From JACRLW01 sp046349595 (GTDB lineage: Bacteria; Planctomycetota; UBA1135; UBA2386), in assembly GCA_046349595.1 (NCBI GenBank), contig JAXMCA010000002.1:1798001-1862000 (forward strand): DNA of 64,000 bases, read 5' to 3'. The translations under genes were made by a program, and so were the position numbers. Shown piece by piece: positions 8,061-15,006 of the stretch. How positions within the stretch are numbered: position 1 is the stretch's first letter; each line of letters opens with the position of its first letter. The notes beneath the pieces were generated by a model. It did no database searches. It was not told the origin of the DNA and saw only the letters and a program-made list of their open reading frames with translations.

Positions 8061-8436
8061 TGACGCCGCACCGAGGACTTGGAGCCGCGAGAACTTGGAG
8101 CGGCGAGGGCTCGAGCAGTGCCGAGTCGTCGGCTGGAGCATCGTCGTCGGGGAGCTTGCCGTGCCTGCGAAGGAAGCGGAGCACGCGAGGGCGGATCGCG
8201 CAGGCGAGCTTGTCGATGTCAGAGTCGGTGATCGCCGCAGCCGGATGGAAGGTTGGATCTTCCGAACTCGACGGCGGGCGCGTGAAGGTTCCATCCGGCC
8301 ACGAGGTGTGGAGGTGGACGTTCAGCCCGAGCGCGGAATCGAGATGCTGCGCAAAGGCCACGCCGCCGATGCGTGGCTCGCAAAGGCCCTGGTCCCGAGC
8401 CATGCGTTGGTAGTACGAGGCGACGTCGCGCGTCAC
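8061..8436 (-). mobile_element. IS91-like (HUH) transposase remnant, right copy
   Basis: The minus strand encodes about 125 residues: RMARDQGLCEPRIGGVAFAQ, then HLDSALGLNVHLHTSWPDGT, then FHPAAAITDSDIDKLA and RPRVLRFLRRHGKLPDDDAP. This is the central part of an IS91/IS801-type rolling-circle transposase, with the His-Leu-His of the HUH metal site. The N-terminal zinc-binding domain and the C-terminal catalytic tyrosines are absent, so it is inactive. It runs into SOD-derived sequence at about 8422-8436 and into the PhnB-like fragment at 8061. Two stretches are duplicated at 3640-3714 and 4752-4902 in the same orientation. IS91-type elements can move flanking DNA by one-ended transposition (established for the family), which fits the gene scraps around it. 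Confidence 0.7.
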
Positions 8437-8621
8437 TTCGATGCGGCTCGCGGCACGAGGCGCTGAGCGTCGCGATCAGCCTCGCGTCGGTTCCTGCGCC
8501 GTCTTCCCCGCCTCGAAGCGCGTGTAGAGGAACACGGGGACCTTCAGCGCGCCGAGGTGCTGGCGAACCAGGGGTTCGACCTCCTCCCAGCCCAGCCCGC
8601 CGATACCGGTGGCGAGGCGCG
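8422..8621. repeat. Right copy of the 200-bp direct repeat
   Basis: Partner of 3435-3634. It holds a duplicate of the SOD 3' end (DAARGTRR and stop at 8431-8466, without the rest of that gene) and the intact 3' end of the macro-domain gene. Confidence 0.8.
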
Positions 8622-8970
8622 GCAGCGCGACGCTCGCGAACTTCTCGGTCTCGATCAGCCGGTGCAGTTCGCGAAGGCAGTGGTTCACGTGGGCCGTCGT
8701 GGCGCGCCCGGGCTTGCCGCCGTGTGCGGCTGCGACTTCTTGAGTGAAGAGGCTGACGACGCGCAGGTGATCGGGACCGCCCCAGGTCCACAGGGTGCCG
8801 GGCTTGGGGTGCGCGGTGTGGCAGAAGTGGCGGAAGTCCTTGTACATCGCCGGCCAGCGCTCCCGCAGCGAGAGGGCCAAGCCGTGGTGGAAGTCGTCGT
8901 TGGGCGCGACGCCGTGCGCGATCACCTGGGCGCGCGAGAGGAGGATGTCGCCGTGGACTTCGTGGATCAT
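8476..8970 (-). CDS. Macro-domain protein (probable ADP-ribose binding or hydrolysis)
   Basis: 164 residues from ATG 8970. The start MIHEVHGDILLSRAQVIAHG is the first strand and loop of a macro domain. ATGIGGLGWEEVEPLVRQHL is the GxGG loop that contacts the ADP-ribose diphosphate, and VPVFLYTRFEAG is near the C-terminus. Macro domains bind ADP-ribose and its derivatives, and many remove it from proteins or nucleic acids. The length fits a single-domain protein. It is divergent from the tetR gene, with 150 bp between the two starts. Its 3' end carries the repeat described at 8422-8621, and a truncated copy of its 3' end lies beside the SOD gene. Catalysis cannot be confirmed from the motifs alone. 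Confidence 0.82.
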   Translation of the reverse strand: MIHEVHGDILLSRAQVIAHGVAPNDDFHHGLALSLRERWPAMYKDFRHFCHTAHPKPGTLWTWGGPDHLRVVSLFTQEVAAAHGGKPGRATTAHVNHCLRELHRLIETEKFASVALPRLATGIGGLGWEEVEPLVRQHLGALKVPVFLYTRFEAGKTAQEPTRG

Positions 8971-9069
8971 GGGCGCGACTCCGGTGCGGGACCGCTCCCG
9001 CCCGCAGCGGGGGAATCCCCGGCCGGAACGACAATTCCGCGGGCCTGGAAGGCCGGCGCGTGACGGTCG

Positions 9070-9098
9070 TTGACATCGGGAGAGCGCACGACAATATT
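9070..9098 (+). promoter_or_regulatory. Sigma-70-like promoter of the tetR gene
   Basis: TTGACA at 9070-9075 is followed after 16-17 bp by CAATAT/AATATT at 9092-9098, a recognisable -10 element. The start codon at 9121 leaves a leader of only about 15 nt and no clear Shine-Dalgarno sequence. Confidence 0.6.
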
Positions 9099-9122
9099 GA
9101 ATAGCAAACGTAGCTATCCAAT
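9096..9122. promoter_or_regulatory. Operator palindrome over the -10 box and start codon of tetR
   Basis: ATTGAATAGC (9096-9105) and GCTATCCAAT (9113-9122) are inverted repeats with one mismatch in ten, separated by 7 bp. The left arm overlaps the -10 box and the right arm includes the first two bases of the ATG. Position and symmetry fit a binding site for the TetR-type dimer encoded immediately downstream, so autorepression is likely (inference). Confidence 0.65.
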
Positions 9123-9720
9123 GCCGAGGAAGTACGACGCCTCGCGTCGCCGCGCATCCGCGCAGGAGACCCGCCGACGCATCCTGGATGCCGCGGTGCG
9201 GTTGCACGGACAGGGTGTGACGGCCTACGAGCCCCTGGCTTCTGCAGCGGGCGTTTCGTTGGCGACGGTGCGCAAGCACTTCCCGAGCCGCGAGCATCTG
9301 TTCCAGGGTTGCACCTCGCACTTCCTCGCCAATCTGCAGTTGCCCGACTTCGCTGCGGTGGCGCGGGTCCGTGATGCAGGGCAGCGGCTGATCCGGGTCG
9401 TGGAACTGGTCTGCGCGCTTCTCGATGCTGCGCACGACCTGGTCTGGCACAGCGCGCCGTTCACCGACTCCTCGACAGCTCTGAGTACGGCCGCCGCGCA
9501 ATTGTCGACCCTGCTCGACGAAGCCACCGCCGCACTGGTCGACGGGCCGGGTCTCGGCCTGCGGGCGAGCTCGCGGGCGGCGGTCCGCAAGCGCGTCCGC
9601 GCCCTGCTCGACCCCCTCACCTACCGCGCGTTCCGGACCGTTGCCGGCTTCGAGCGCGTCGACATCGAACGCGAGCTCGGGGTGTTGCTTCGCTGCGCCG
9701 TCGGGCTGACTTCCACCTGA
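9121..9720 (+). CDS. TetR-family transcriptional regulator
   Basis: 199 residues from ATG 9121. The N-terminal helix-turn-helix is recognisable: ETRRRILDAAVRLHGQGVTA, then LASAAGVSLATVRKHFPSRE. The C-terminal ligand domain is too variable to suggest an effector. A palindrome covering the promoter and start codon indicates autoregulation. The metallo-beta-lactamase-fold gene begins 20 bp after the stop and is probably co-transcribed. The macro-domain gene is divergent. The regulated substrate is unknown; the redox-type neighbours (di-metal hydrolase, OsmC) suggest a response to a toxic or oxidising compound (inference). Confidence 0.88.
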   Translation: MPRKYDASRRRASAQETRRRILDAAVRLHGQGVTAYEPLASAAGVSLATVRKHFPSREHLFQGCTSHFLANLQLPDFAAVARVRDAGQRLIRVVELVCALLDAAHDLVWHSAPFTDSSTALSTAAAQLSTLLDEATAALVDGPGLGLRASSRAAVRKRVRALLDPLTYRAFRTVAGFERVDIERELGVLLRCAVGLTST

Positions 9721-9740
9721 CCCCGAGCCGAGACGAGAAC

Positions 9741-10466
9741 ATGAGCCCGGACACGAATCCCTCTGCCCGCATCGACGAGATCATCGACGGCATCCACCGC
9801 ATCAGCGTGGTCCTGCCACCGGATGTCGTGCCGGGCGGGTTCACCTTCAACCAGTTCCTGGTCGTCGACGACGAGCCGCTCCTGTTCCACACCGGACCTC
9901 GCAAGCTGTTCCCTCTGGTGCGCGGCGCGATCGAACGGGTGATGCCGCTCGCGAAGTTGCGCCACGTCGCCTTCTCCCACTTCGAGGCCGACGAGTGCGG
10001 CGCTCTCAACGAGTTCCTCGCGGCGGCGCCGTCCGCCGTCGCCGTGTGCAGCGGGATCGGGGCGATGACCTCGGTGGGAGATCTCGCCGATCGTCCGCCG
10101 CGCGCGATGGCCGATGGCGAGGAGTTGCGCCTCGGCCGACACACCGTGCGTTGGTTGGACACCCCGCACATGCCGCACGGCTGGGACTGCGGTTTCCTGT
10201 TCGAGAAGAGCACCGCGACGCTGCTCTGTGGGGACCTCTTCACGCAGGGTGGTGCGGATCACGAGCCGGTCACCGAACGGGACATCCTCCCGGCCGCGCT
10301 CGCGGCACACGGCATGTTCGACTACTTCGCGCACAGCCGCGACAGCGCGAAGCACTTCGACAAGCTGATCGCCACGAAGCCGCGACTGCTCGCCTGCATG
10401 CATGGCGCATCGTGGCGTGGCGACGGCGCGGACAAGCTGCGCTCCCTGGCGCGCGCCTTGACCTGA
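9741..10466 (+). CDS. Metallo-beta-lactamase-fold protein, ODP (di-iron) type
   Basis: 241 residues. The metal-binding pattern is H80-F-E82-A-D84 (SHFEADECG), H143/H146 (DTPHMPHGWDCG), D165 (LLCGDLF) and H221 (ACMHGASW). The HxExD form, rather than HxHxDH, is typical of the oxygen-binding di-iron proteins related to flavodiiron NO/O2 reductases. There is no flavodoxin domain, so it would need a partner or act as a stand-alone ODP-like oxidoreductase or hydrolase. It lies 20 bp behind the tetR gene and 70 bp before osmC, which suggests one regulated unit. The substrate is not predictable from sequence. Confidence 0.82.
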   Translation: MSPDTNPSARIDEIIDGIHRISVVLPPDVVPGGFTFNQFLVVDDEPLLFHTGPRKLFPLVRGAIERVMPLAKLRHVAFSHFEADECGALNEFLAAAPSAVAVCSGIGAMTSVGDLADRPPRAMADGEELRLGRHTVRWLDTPHMPHGWDCGFLFEKSTATLLCGDLFTQGGADHEPVTERDILPAALAAHGMFDYFAHSRDSAKHFDKLIATKPRLLACMHGASWRGDGADKLRSLARALT

Positions 10467-10536
10467 GTCGAGACAGGATCGAATGCCCTCGTCGCCCGGC
10501 GGAGCGAGGTCGCGCGCTACGCTCACGGCCCGAGTC

Positions 10537-11007
10537 ATGGGACACACCAGAGAACATCGGTATCGGGTCGACATCGCATGGACGGGAGACCGCGGGAGCG
10601 GGACGTCCGGATACGAGGCCTACGGTCGCGACCACGAGGTGCGCATCGACGGCAAGCCCGTGATCGCCGCATCGTCGGACCCGCAGTTCCGCGGCGACGC
10701 GACGCGTCACAACCCGGAGGAGCTGTTCGTCGCTGCGCTGTCGTCGTGCCACATGCTGTGGTACCTGCACCTGTGCGCCGATGCGGGCATCGTCGTGACG
10801 CGCTACGAGGATGCGGCCGAGGGCACCATGGTGATCGCGGCGCACGGTGGCGGGCAGTTTCGTGAGGTCGTGCTGCGACCGAGGGTCGCGATCACGAGTG
10901 GCGATGCCGCGCAGGCCAGGGCGCTGCACGAACGCGCGCACGCCCTGTGCTTCATCGCCAACTCGGTGAGTTGCGCGGTTCGGATCGAGGCCGAGATCGC
11001 GACTTGA
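10537..11007 (+). CDS. OsmC-family peroxiredoxin
   Basis: 156 residues from ATG 10537 (MGHTREHRYRVDIAW); an in-frame ATG at 10483 would add 18 poorly conserved residues. The two redox cysteines of the family are present: C71 in AALSSCHMLWYLHLC and C138 in HALCFIANSVSC. Their spacing matches OsmC/Ohr proteins, which reduce organic hydroperoxides. The FRGDATRHNPEELFVAALSSC segment is typical of the OsmC subgroup. It ends 12 bp from the stop codon of the convergent peptidase gene. It is probably part of the tetR-led unit. Confidence 0.88.
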   Translation: MGHTREHRYRVDIAWTGDRGSGTSGYEAYGRDHEVRIDGKPVIAASSDPQFRGDATRHNPEELFVAALSSCHMLWYLHLCADAGIVVTRYEDAAEGTMVIAAHGGGQFREVVLRPRVAITSGDAAQARALHERAHALCFIANSVSCAVRIEAEIAT

Positions 11008-11019
11008 GCGCGCGGCCTC

Positions 11020-13023
11020 TCAGCGCCGCCCGCTCCACCGCAGCATCTGGTCGGCGATGTCGTTCGGGTACCAGATCTCGGCGTCGACCACGTCGCCGTT
11101 GCGGTCCTTGATCGAACGCAGCTCGGGCTGCACGAAGCCGGTGACCGAGGACATGTTCAGGGCCTTGATGCGCGCGAGCACCTCCTGGTGCAGCTCGGGG
11201 TCGACCTTCACTCCGTAGCCCTCGACCAGCGCCTTGCCGGCCTTGAAGTCGCCGGTGGCCTTGATGCGCATCACCTCGGCGAGCAGTCGGCCGCAGCCGT
11301 CGCGGAAGCTGGCGACGTCCTTCACCCGGTAGTAGGTCTTGCCGTCGCGCTTCTCGACCATGATCGCGTCGCTGTTCTTCATCAACCAGAACACGATCAT
11401 CTGGCGGTTGCGCATGTGGTCCTCCTCGATGCGGCCGCCCTGCGGAACACGGCGGAGCTGGAGGAGGATGTTGCGCGTGTAGCCCTCGTACTGGGCAAGC
11501 GCGGCGTCGGCGCCGTCGACGAGACCGAGTTCGACCAGCTTCGGATCGGCGATCCAGTACAGGCCGACGAGGTCGGCGCGCGCTTCCTCCAGCGTGGAGA
11601 AGTAGGCGCCGAGGATCTGGGCCGGATTCACCACCTCGGCGCGGACCTGACCCGACGCGTGACCGACGACCTCGTGCAGGTTGGTGTGCACGTCGGAGAC
11701 GTTCGGGTAGCGGCGTGCGCGGTCCTTCTCGGCCTCGTCCCAGGCGAACTCGTCGAGCGAGGCTCCGCCCTGCAACTGTGCGTAGGCCTCGACCACGTTG
11801 GCGAGGTTGACCGACTTGCTGCCGTGCTCCTGACGGATGTCCTCCTCGTTGGGGAGATTGATGCCGATCGGCGTGATCGGGCCGCTGTCGCCGGTCTCCG
11901 TCACCACGTCGATCGCGCGCGCCGTGATGCCGCGCACGTTCTTCTTCTTGAACTCGGCATCCCACGGCATGCGGTCCTCGAACCACTGCGCTTCCCCCGC
12001 GAGCCGTTCGATCGCCTTGGTCTTCTCCATGTCGATGATGGAGACGATCGCCTCGTAGCCGCCCTTCTGACCGCGGGCGTCGAGGTAGACCTCGATGAAG
12101 CCGTTGACGAAATCGACGTTGGATTTGTTGTCGGCGACCCAGGCGATGTCGAAGGCGCGCCAGTCCTGGATGTCGCCGCTCTTGTAGAAGCGGATCAGGG
12201 CCTCGATCGCCTTGCGCGTCGCTTCGGGCGCGATCGCGGCGGCGTCCTGCAGGTGGCCGACGACCTTGCGGATCTGATCGGCGTAGAGCCCCGGCGGGAT
12301 GCCGCGCTCGGGGTCGCCCATGCGATAGACCTGCTCGACGAGAGTGCCGTCCTGCTGCTTCACCACGCGGCTGTTGAGCGGGTTCTTCTCGACGAAGTGC
12401 TCGAGATCGGCGCTGGTCACGCCGACGTAGAGGTTGTTGCAGCTGTCGCGAACCGGGTCGGCACCGTCCGCGGCCGACTTGCTGGTCACCGAGACGAAGG
12501 TCGACGGATTGGTGATGACGTCGTGCAGGAAACGCAGGCGGTCGATGGTGGGCAGCTTCGCGCCGTCCTTGCGTGCCAGGACACACGCGGCGAGGAACGC
12601 GTCGGCATCGAGATGGAAGGGCATCTTGAGCGTCGACAGGTTGTGATGGATGCCGCTGTGCACCCAGAACAGCTTGGTGAAGCGTTCGATCTCCTTGCGG
12701 CTCGCCTCGGGGAGCGCCTTGTCGTGCACGTAGAGCTCCTCCAGCACGTCGCGGATCTCCAGCGCGTAGGCGAAGCGTTGGTCGAGGAAGATGTCGCGTC
12801 CCGCGATCGCCGCCTGGACGAGGTGGTAGCAGAGCAGCCGATCCTGGCGAGGGAGCTGCGCGAAGCCGTCGGCGCGGAGTTGCGCGATGGTGGTGTCGTC
12901 GACGCGCTCGAGGAAGGCCTTGTTCTCGCCGGACTGCTGCGATCCGGACGGCGTCGAAGCGCACGCCGAGAGCAGGGCGACCAGGACGGGCGCGGACAGC
13001 GCCGCGCGGGTGGGTGACGTCAT
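11020..13023 (-). CDS. dpp3: Dipeptidyl-peptidase III (peptidase M49), lipoprotein form
   Basis: 667 residues. This zinc exopeptidase removes dipeptides from peptide N-termini. The M49 zinc signature HEVVGH is at 450-455, and the second motif EEARAD is at 479-484 (family consensus HEXXGH and EExRA[E/D]). The N-terminus MTSPTRAALSAPVLVALLSACAS ends in a lipobox, so unlike cytosolic DPP III this copy is probably anchored on the outside of a membrane, acting on imported or extracellular peptides (inference). The length is close to the family's usual 650-740 residues. The start lies 219 bp from the divergent CNNM-like gene. Confidence 0.93.
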   Translation of the reverse strand: MTSPTRAALSAPVLVALLSACASTPSGSQQSGENKAFLERVDDTTIAQLRADGFAQLPRQDRLLCYHLVQAAIAGRDIFLDQRFAYALEIRDVLEELYVHDKALPEASRKEIERFTKLFWVHSGIHHNLSTLKMPFHLDADAFLAACVLARKDGAKLPTIDRLRFLHDVITNPSTFVSVTSKSAADGADPVRDSCNNLYVGVTSADLEHFVEKNPLNSRVVKQQDGTLVEQVYRMGDPERGIPPGLYADQIRKVVGHLQDAAAIAPEATRKAIEALIRFYKSGDIQDWRAFDIAWVADNKSNVDFVNGFIEVYLDARGQKGGYEAIVSIIDMEKTKAIERLAGEAQWFEDRMPWDAEFKKKNVRGITARAIDVVTETGDSGPITPIGINLPNEEDIRQEHGSKSVNLANVVEAYAQLQGGASLDEFAWDEAEKDRARRYPNVSDVHTNLHEVVGHASGQVRAEVVNPAQILGAYFSTLEEARADLVGLYWIADPKLVELGLVDGADAALAQYEGYTRNILLQLRRVPQGGRIEEDHMRNRQMIVFWLMKNSDAIMVEKRDGKTYYRVKDVASFRDGCGRLLAEVMRIKATGDFKAGKALVEGYGVKVDPELHQEVLARIKALNMSSVTGFVQPELRSIKDRNGDVVDAEIWYPNDIADQMLRWSGRR

Positions 13024-13242
13024 GCCGGGAAGTCTCGACGGCGACGCGTCGACGCGGAAGCGCGAGGACGCGGCATTTCCGGCCGTCGGCCGCTATGCTT
13101 CGCCTCCCCGCTCGCATCGGCCCTGCGCCGTGTGAGCAGATTGCGCCGCACTCCGCCCGTCGATGGACACAGAGATCCCTGCGAGTAGCACACGACAGCC
13201 TGCCGATGCGTGGACTCTGCGGAGCAGGGCGGGGGACGGGCG

Positions 13243-14304
13243 ATGACCTTGCTCATCGCCGTGGCTGCGCTGACGCTCGCGACCTCCTTCCTGTGCTCGA
13301 TGATGGAGGCGACGCTCTACTCGCTGAACCCGGCGCAGCTCGAGGTGATGCAGCGGCAGAACGTGATCGGCTCGCGGCGCTTCGCGCGCTACCGTGAGCA
13401 CGTCGAGCATCCGATCGCCGCGATCCTCGCGGTGAACACGGTTGCCAACACATTCGGCTCGATGGTGTGCGGCGCCCTCGTCGGCAAGGAGTTCGGCGAC
13501 GCATCGATCGGCGTGTTCGCCGCGTTCTTCACCCTCGTCGTGCTGCTGGCGGCCGAGATCCTGCCGAAGAGCCTGGGCGTGAGGTATGCGCCGAAGCTGG
13601 TGCCTCTCCTCGCGGGTCCTCTGCAGTTCCTGATGTGGGTGTCCTGGCCGATCGCGCGGCCGGCGCACTCGTTGATGTCGCGGCTCACCGGCGGTGCGAA
13701 GCCCTCGGGACCGACCGAAGAAGAGGTCATCGCGCTGTCGCGCATGGCGTGGCGCAGCGGCTCGCTGAGCGCCGGTGAGATGCGCTGGGTCGAGAACGCG
13801 CTGCGTCTCGACACCGTGTCGGCATGGGACCTGATGACGCCGCGCTCGGTGGTGCAGTCGATCGCGCTCGAGCGGACCGTGGGCGACGTGGTGAAGGACC
13901 TCGCCACGCTGCGCCACAGTCGCCTGCCGCTGTGCGAGGAGGGCAATCCCGACAAGGTCGACGGCTTCGTGCTGCGGCGCGACATCATCGACAACTTCGC
14001 CGGAGGCAAGGTCGATCGCCCATTGCGAGAGATCGCCCGTCCGCTGGCCTTCGTCCCCGACACCATGAAGGGGCCGCTGCTGCTGCAGAAGCTGATCCGC
14101 GACAAGATCCACATCGTCGCGGTCACCGACGAGTACGGCGGCTTCGAGGGCATCGTCACCCTGGAGGACGTGCTCGAGCACCTGCTCGGCCAGGAGATCG
14201 TCGACGAGCACGACGAGCACGTCGACATGCAGGAGCTGGCGCGGCGGAGGGCTCGAGGTCGCATCGGCAGCGGTCAGGCGCCCGAGAAGAAGGTCGCCCA
14301 CTGA
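13243..14304 (+). CDS. CNNM/CorC-family (HlyC-like) membrane protein with CBS pair
   Basis: 353 residues from ATG 13243, chosen because the transmembrane region starts at once (MTLLIAVAALTLATSFLCSM) and a G-rich ribosome site precedes it. The N-terminal ~170 residues are the DUF21/CNNM transmembrane domain, with the family motifs SMMEATLYSLNPAQLE and AAEILPKSLGVRYAPK. A CBS-domain pair follows (DLMTPRSVV; VTDEYGGFEGIVTLEDVLEH). Relatives transport or regulate Mg2+ or related divalent cations. The usual C-terminal CorC transporter-associated domain is missing; the protein ends with a short charged tail. The HIT gene follows after 34 bp and may be co-transcribed. Confidence 0.9.
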   Translation: MTLLIAVAALTLATSFLCSMMEATLYSLNPAQLEVMQRQNVIGSRRFARYREHVEHPIAAILAVNTVANTFGSMVCGALVGKEFGDASIGVFAAFFTLVVLLAAEILPKSLGVRYAPKLVPLLAGPLQFLMWVSWPIARPAHSLMSRLTGGAKPSGPTEEEVIALSRMAWRSGSLSAGEMRWVENALRLDTVSAWDLMTPRSVVQSIALERTVGDVVKDLATLRHSRLPLCEEGNPDKVDGFVLRRDIIDNFAGGKVDRPLREIARPLAFVPDTMKGPLLLQKLIRDKIHIVAVTDEYGGFEGIVTLEDVLEHLLGQEIVDEHDEHVDMQELARRRARGRIGSGQAPEKKVAH

Positions 14305-14338
14305 GCGGCGGGTGCTTGCGCACGTCGCCGCCGCGGCG

Positions 14339-14701
14339 ATGCTGCGCGACGTGGACTACGACCCGAGCAACGTGTTCGCCCGCATCCTGCGCAAGGAGAT
14401 CCCGGCCAAGGTCGTGTACGAGGACGAGCGTTGTCTCGCCTTCCGCGACATCGATCCGAAGGCCCCGCTCCACGTCCTCGTGATCCCAAAGCAGCAGATC
14501 GTCGGTGTCGGCGACGCGAGCAGGGACGATCGCGAGATGCTCGGGCACCTGCTGTGGGCGGCCGGCGAAGTCGCGCGTCGCGAGGGCCACGGCGACGCCT
14601 TCCGCGTGGTCGTCAACCACGGTGCAGCGGCCGGGCAGAGCGTGTTCCACCTGCACGTGCACGTGCTCGCCGGGCGTGCGCTCGGCTGGCCGCCTGGGTG
14701 A
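14339..14701 (+). CDS. HIT-family nucleotide hydrolase/transferase
   Basis: 120 residues from ATG 14339; a GTG at 14312 would add 9 residues. The histidine triad is seen in QSVFHLHVHVLAGR (H-x-H-x-H), and the N-terminal signature NVFARILRKEIPAKVVYED is that of the HINT/protein kinase C inhibitor branch. These small cytosolic proteins hydrolyse adenosine phosphoramidates and related nucleotides. The length is normal for the family. It sits 34 bp behind the CNNM-like gene with no obvious terminator between them. Confidence 0.9.
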   Translation: MLRDVDYDPSNVFARILRKEIPAKVVYEDERCLAFRDIDPKAPLHVLVIPKQQIVGVGDASRDDREMLGHLLWAAGEVARREGHGDAFRVVVNHGAAAGQSVFHLHVHVLAGRALGWPPG

Positions 14702-15006
14702 TCGCAACCCGCGCGACGGTGCACCGCGAGCGGATCGGAGAGGCCGTGTGCCTTTGCCTGGCACCGTGGACGTCGGCGGATGTCGCGCTGCTCCCGTTCG
14801 CTGTTTCGCCGCGATCACGGCCCCAGTCCATGCGTGATCCTGCATCAGCGGGCAATGCGCACCGATGTCGGGCCGATCCGAGGCGGGGCGGAGAAACATC
14901 GCAAGACTATGCTGCGTCGGATCGCCGACGACGACCGACCGAGACTCGTGATCGTTCACGAGTGGATCGACGTGTGGTTCTCCGGAGCGATATCGGATGC
15001 ACGGAC
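14702..15006. other. Intergenic region with one symmetric hairpin
   Basis: No credible gene is seen in these 305 bp. ACTCGTGA (14944-14951) and TCACGAGT (14956-14963) form a perfect 8-bp inverted repeat with a TCGT loop, 44 bp before the start of the next gene. It could be a regulatory site for that gene or a 5'-UTR hairpin. Confidence 0.5.

Noticed and set aside
5430..8294. A 954-codon minus-strand frame and a 998-codon plus-strand frame over the hydrolase gene
   Set aside because: Arg-rich, low-complexity translations with no motifs. The 5271-7913 frame has signal peptide and all catalytic motifs.
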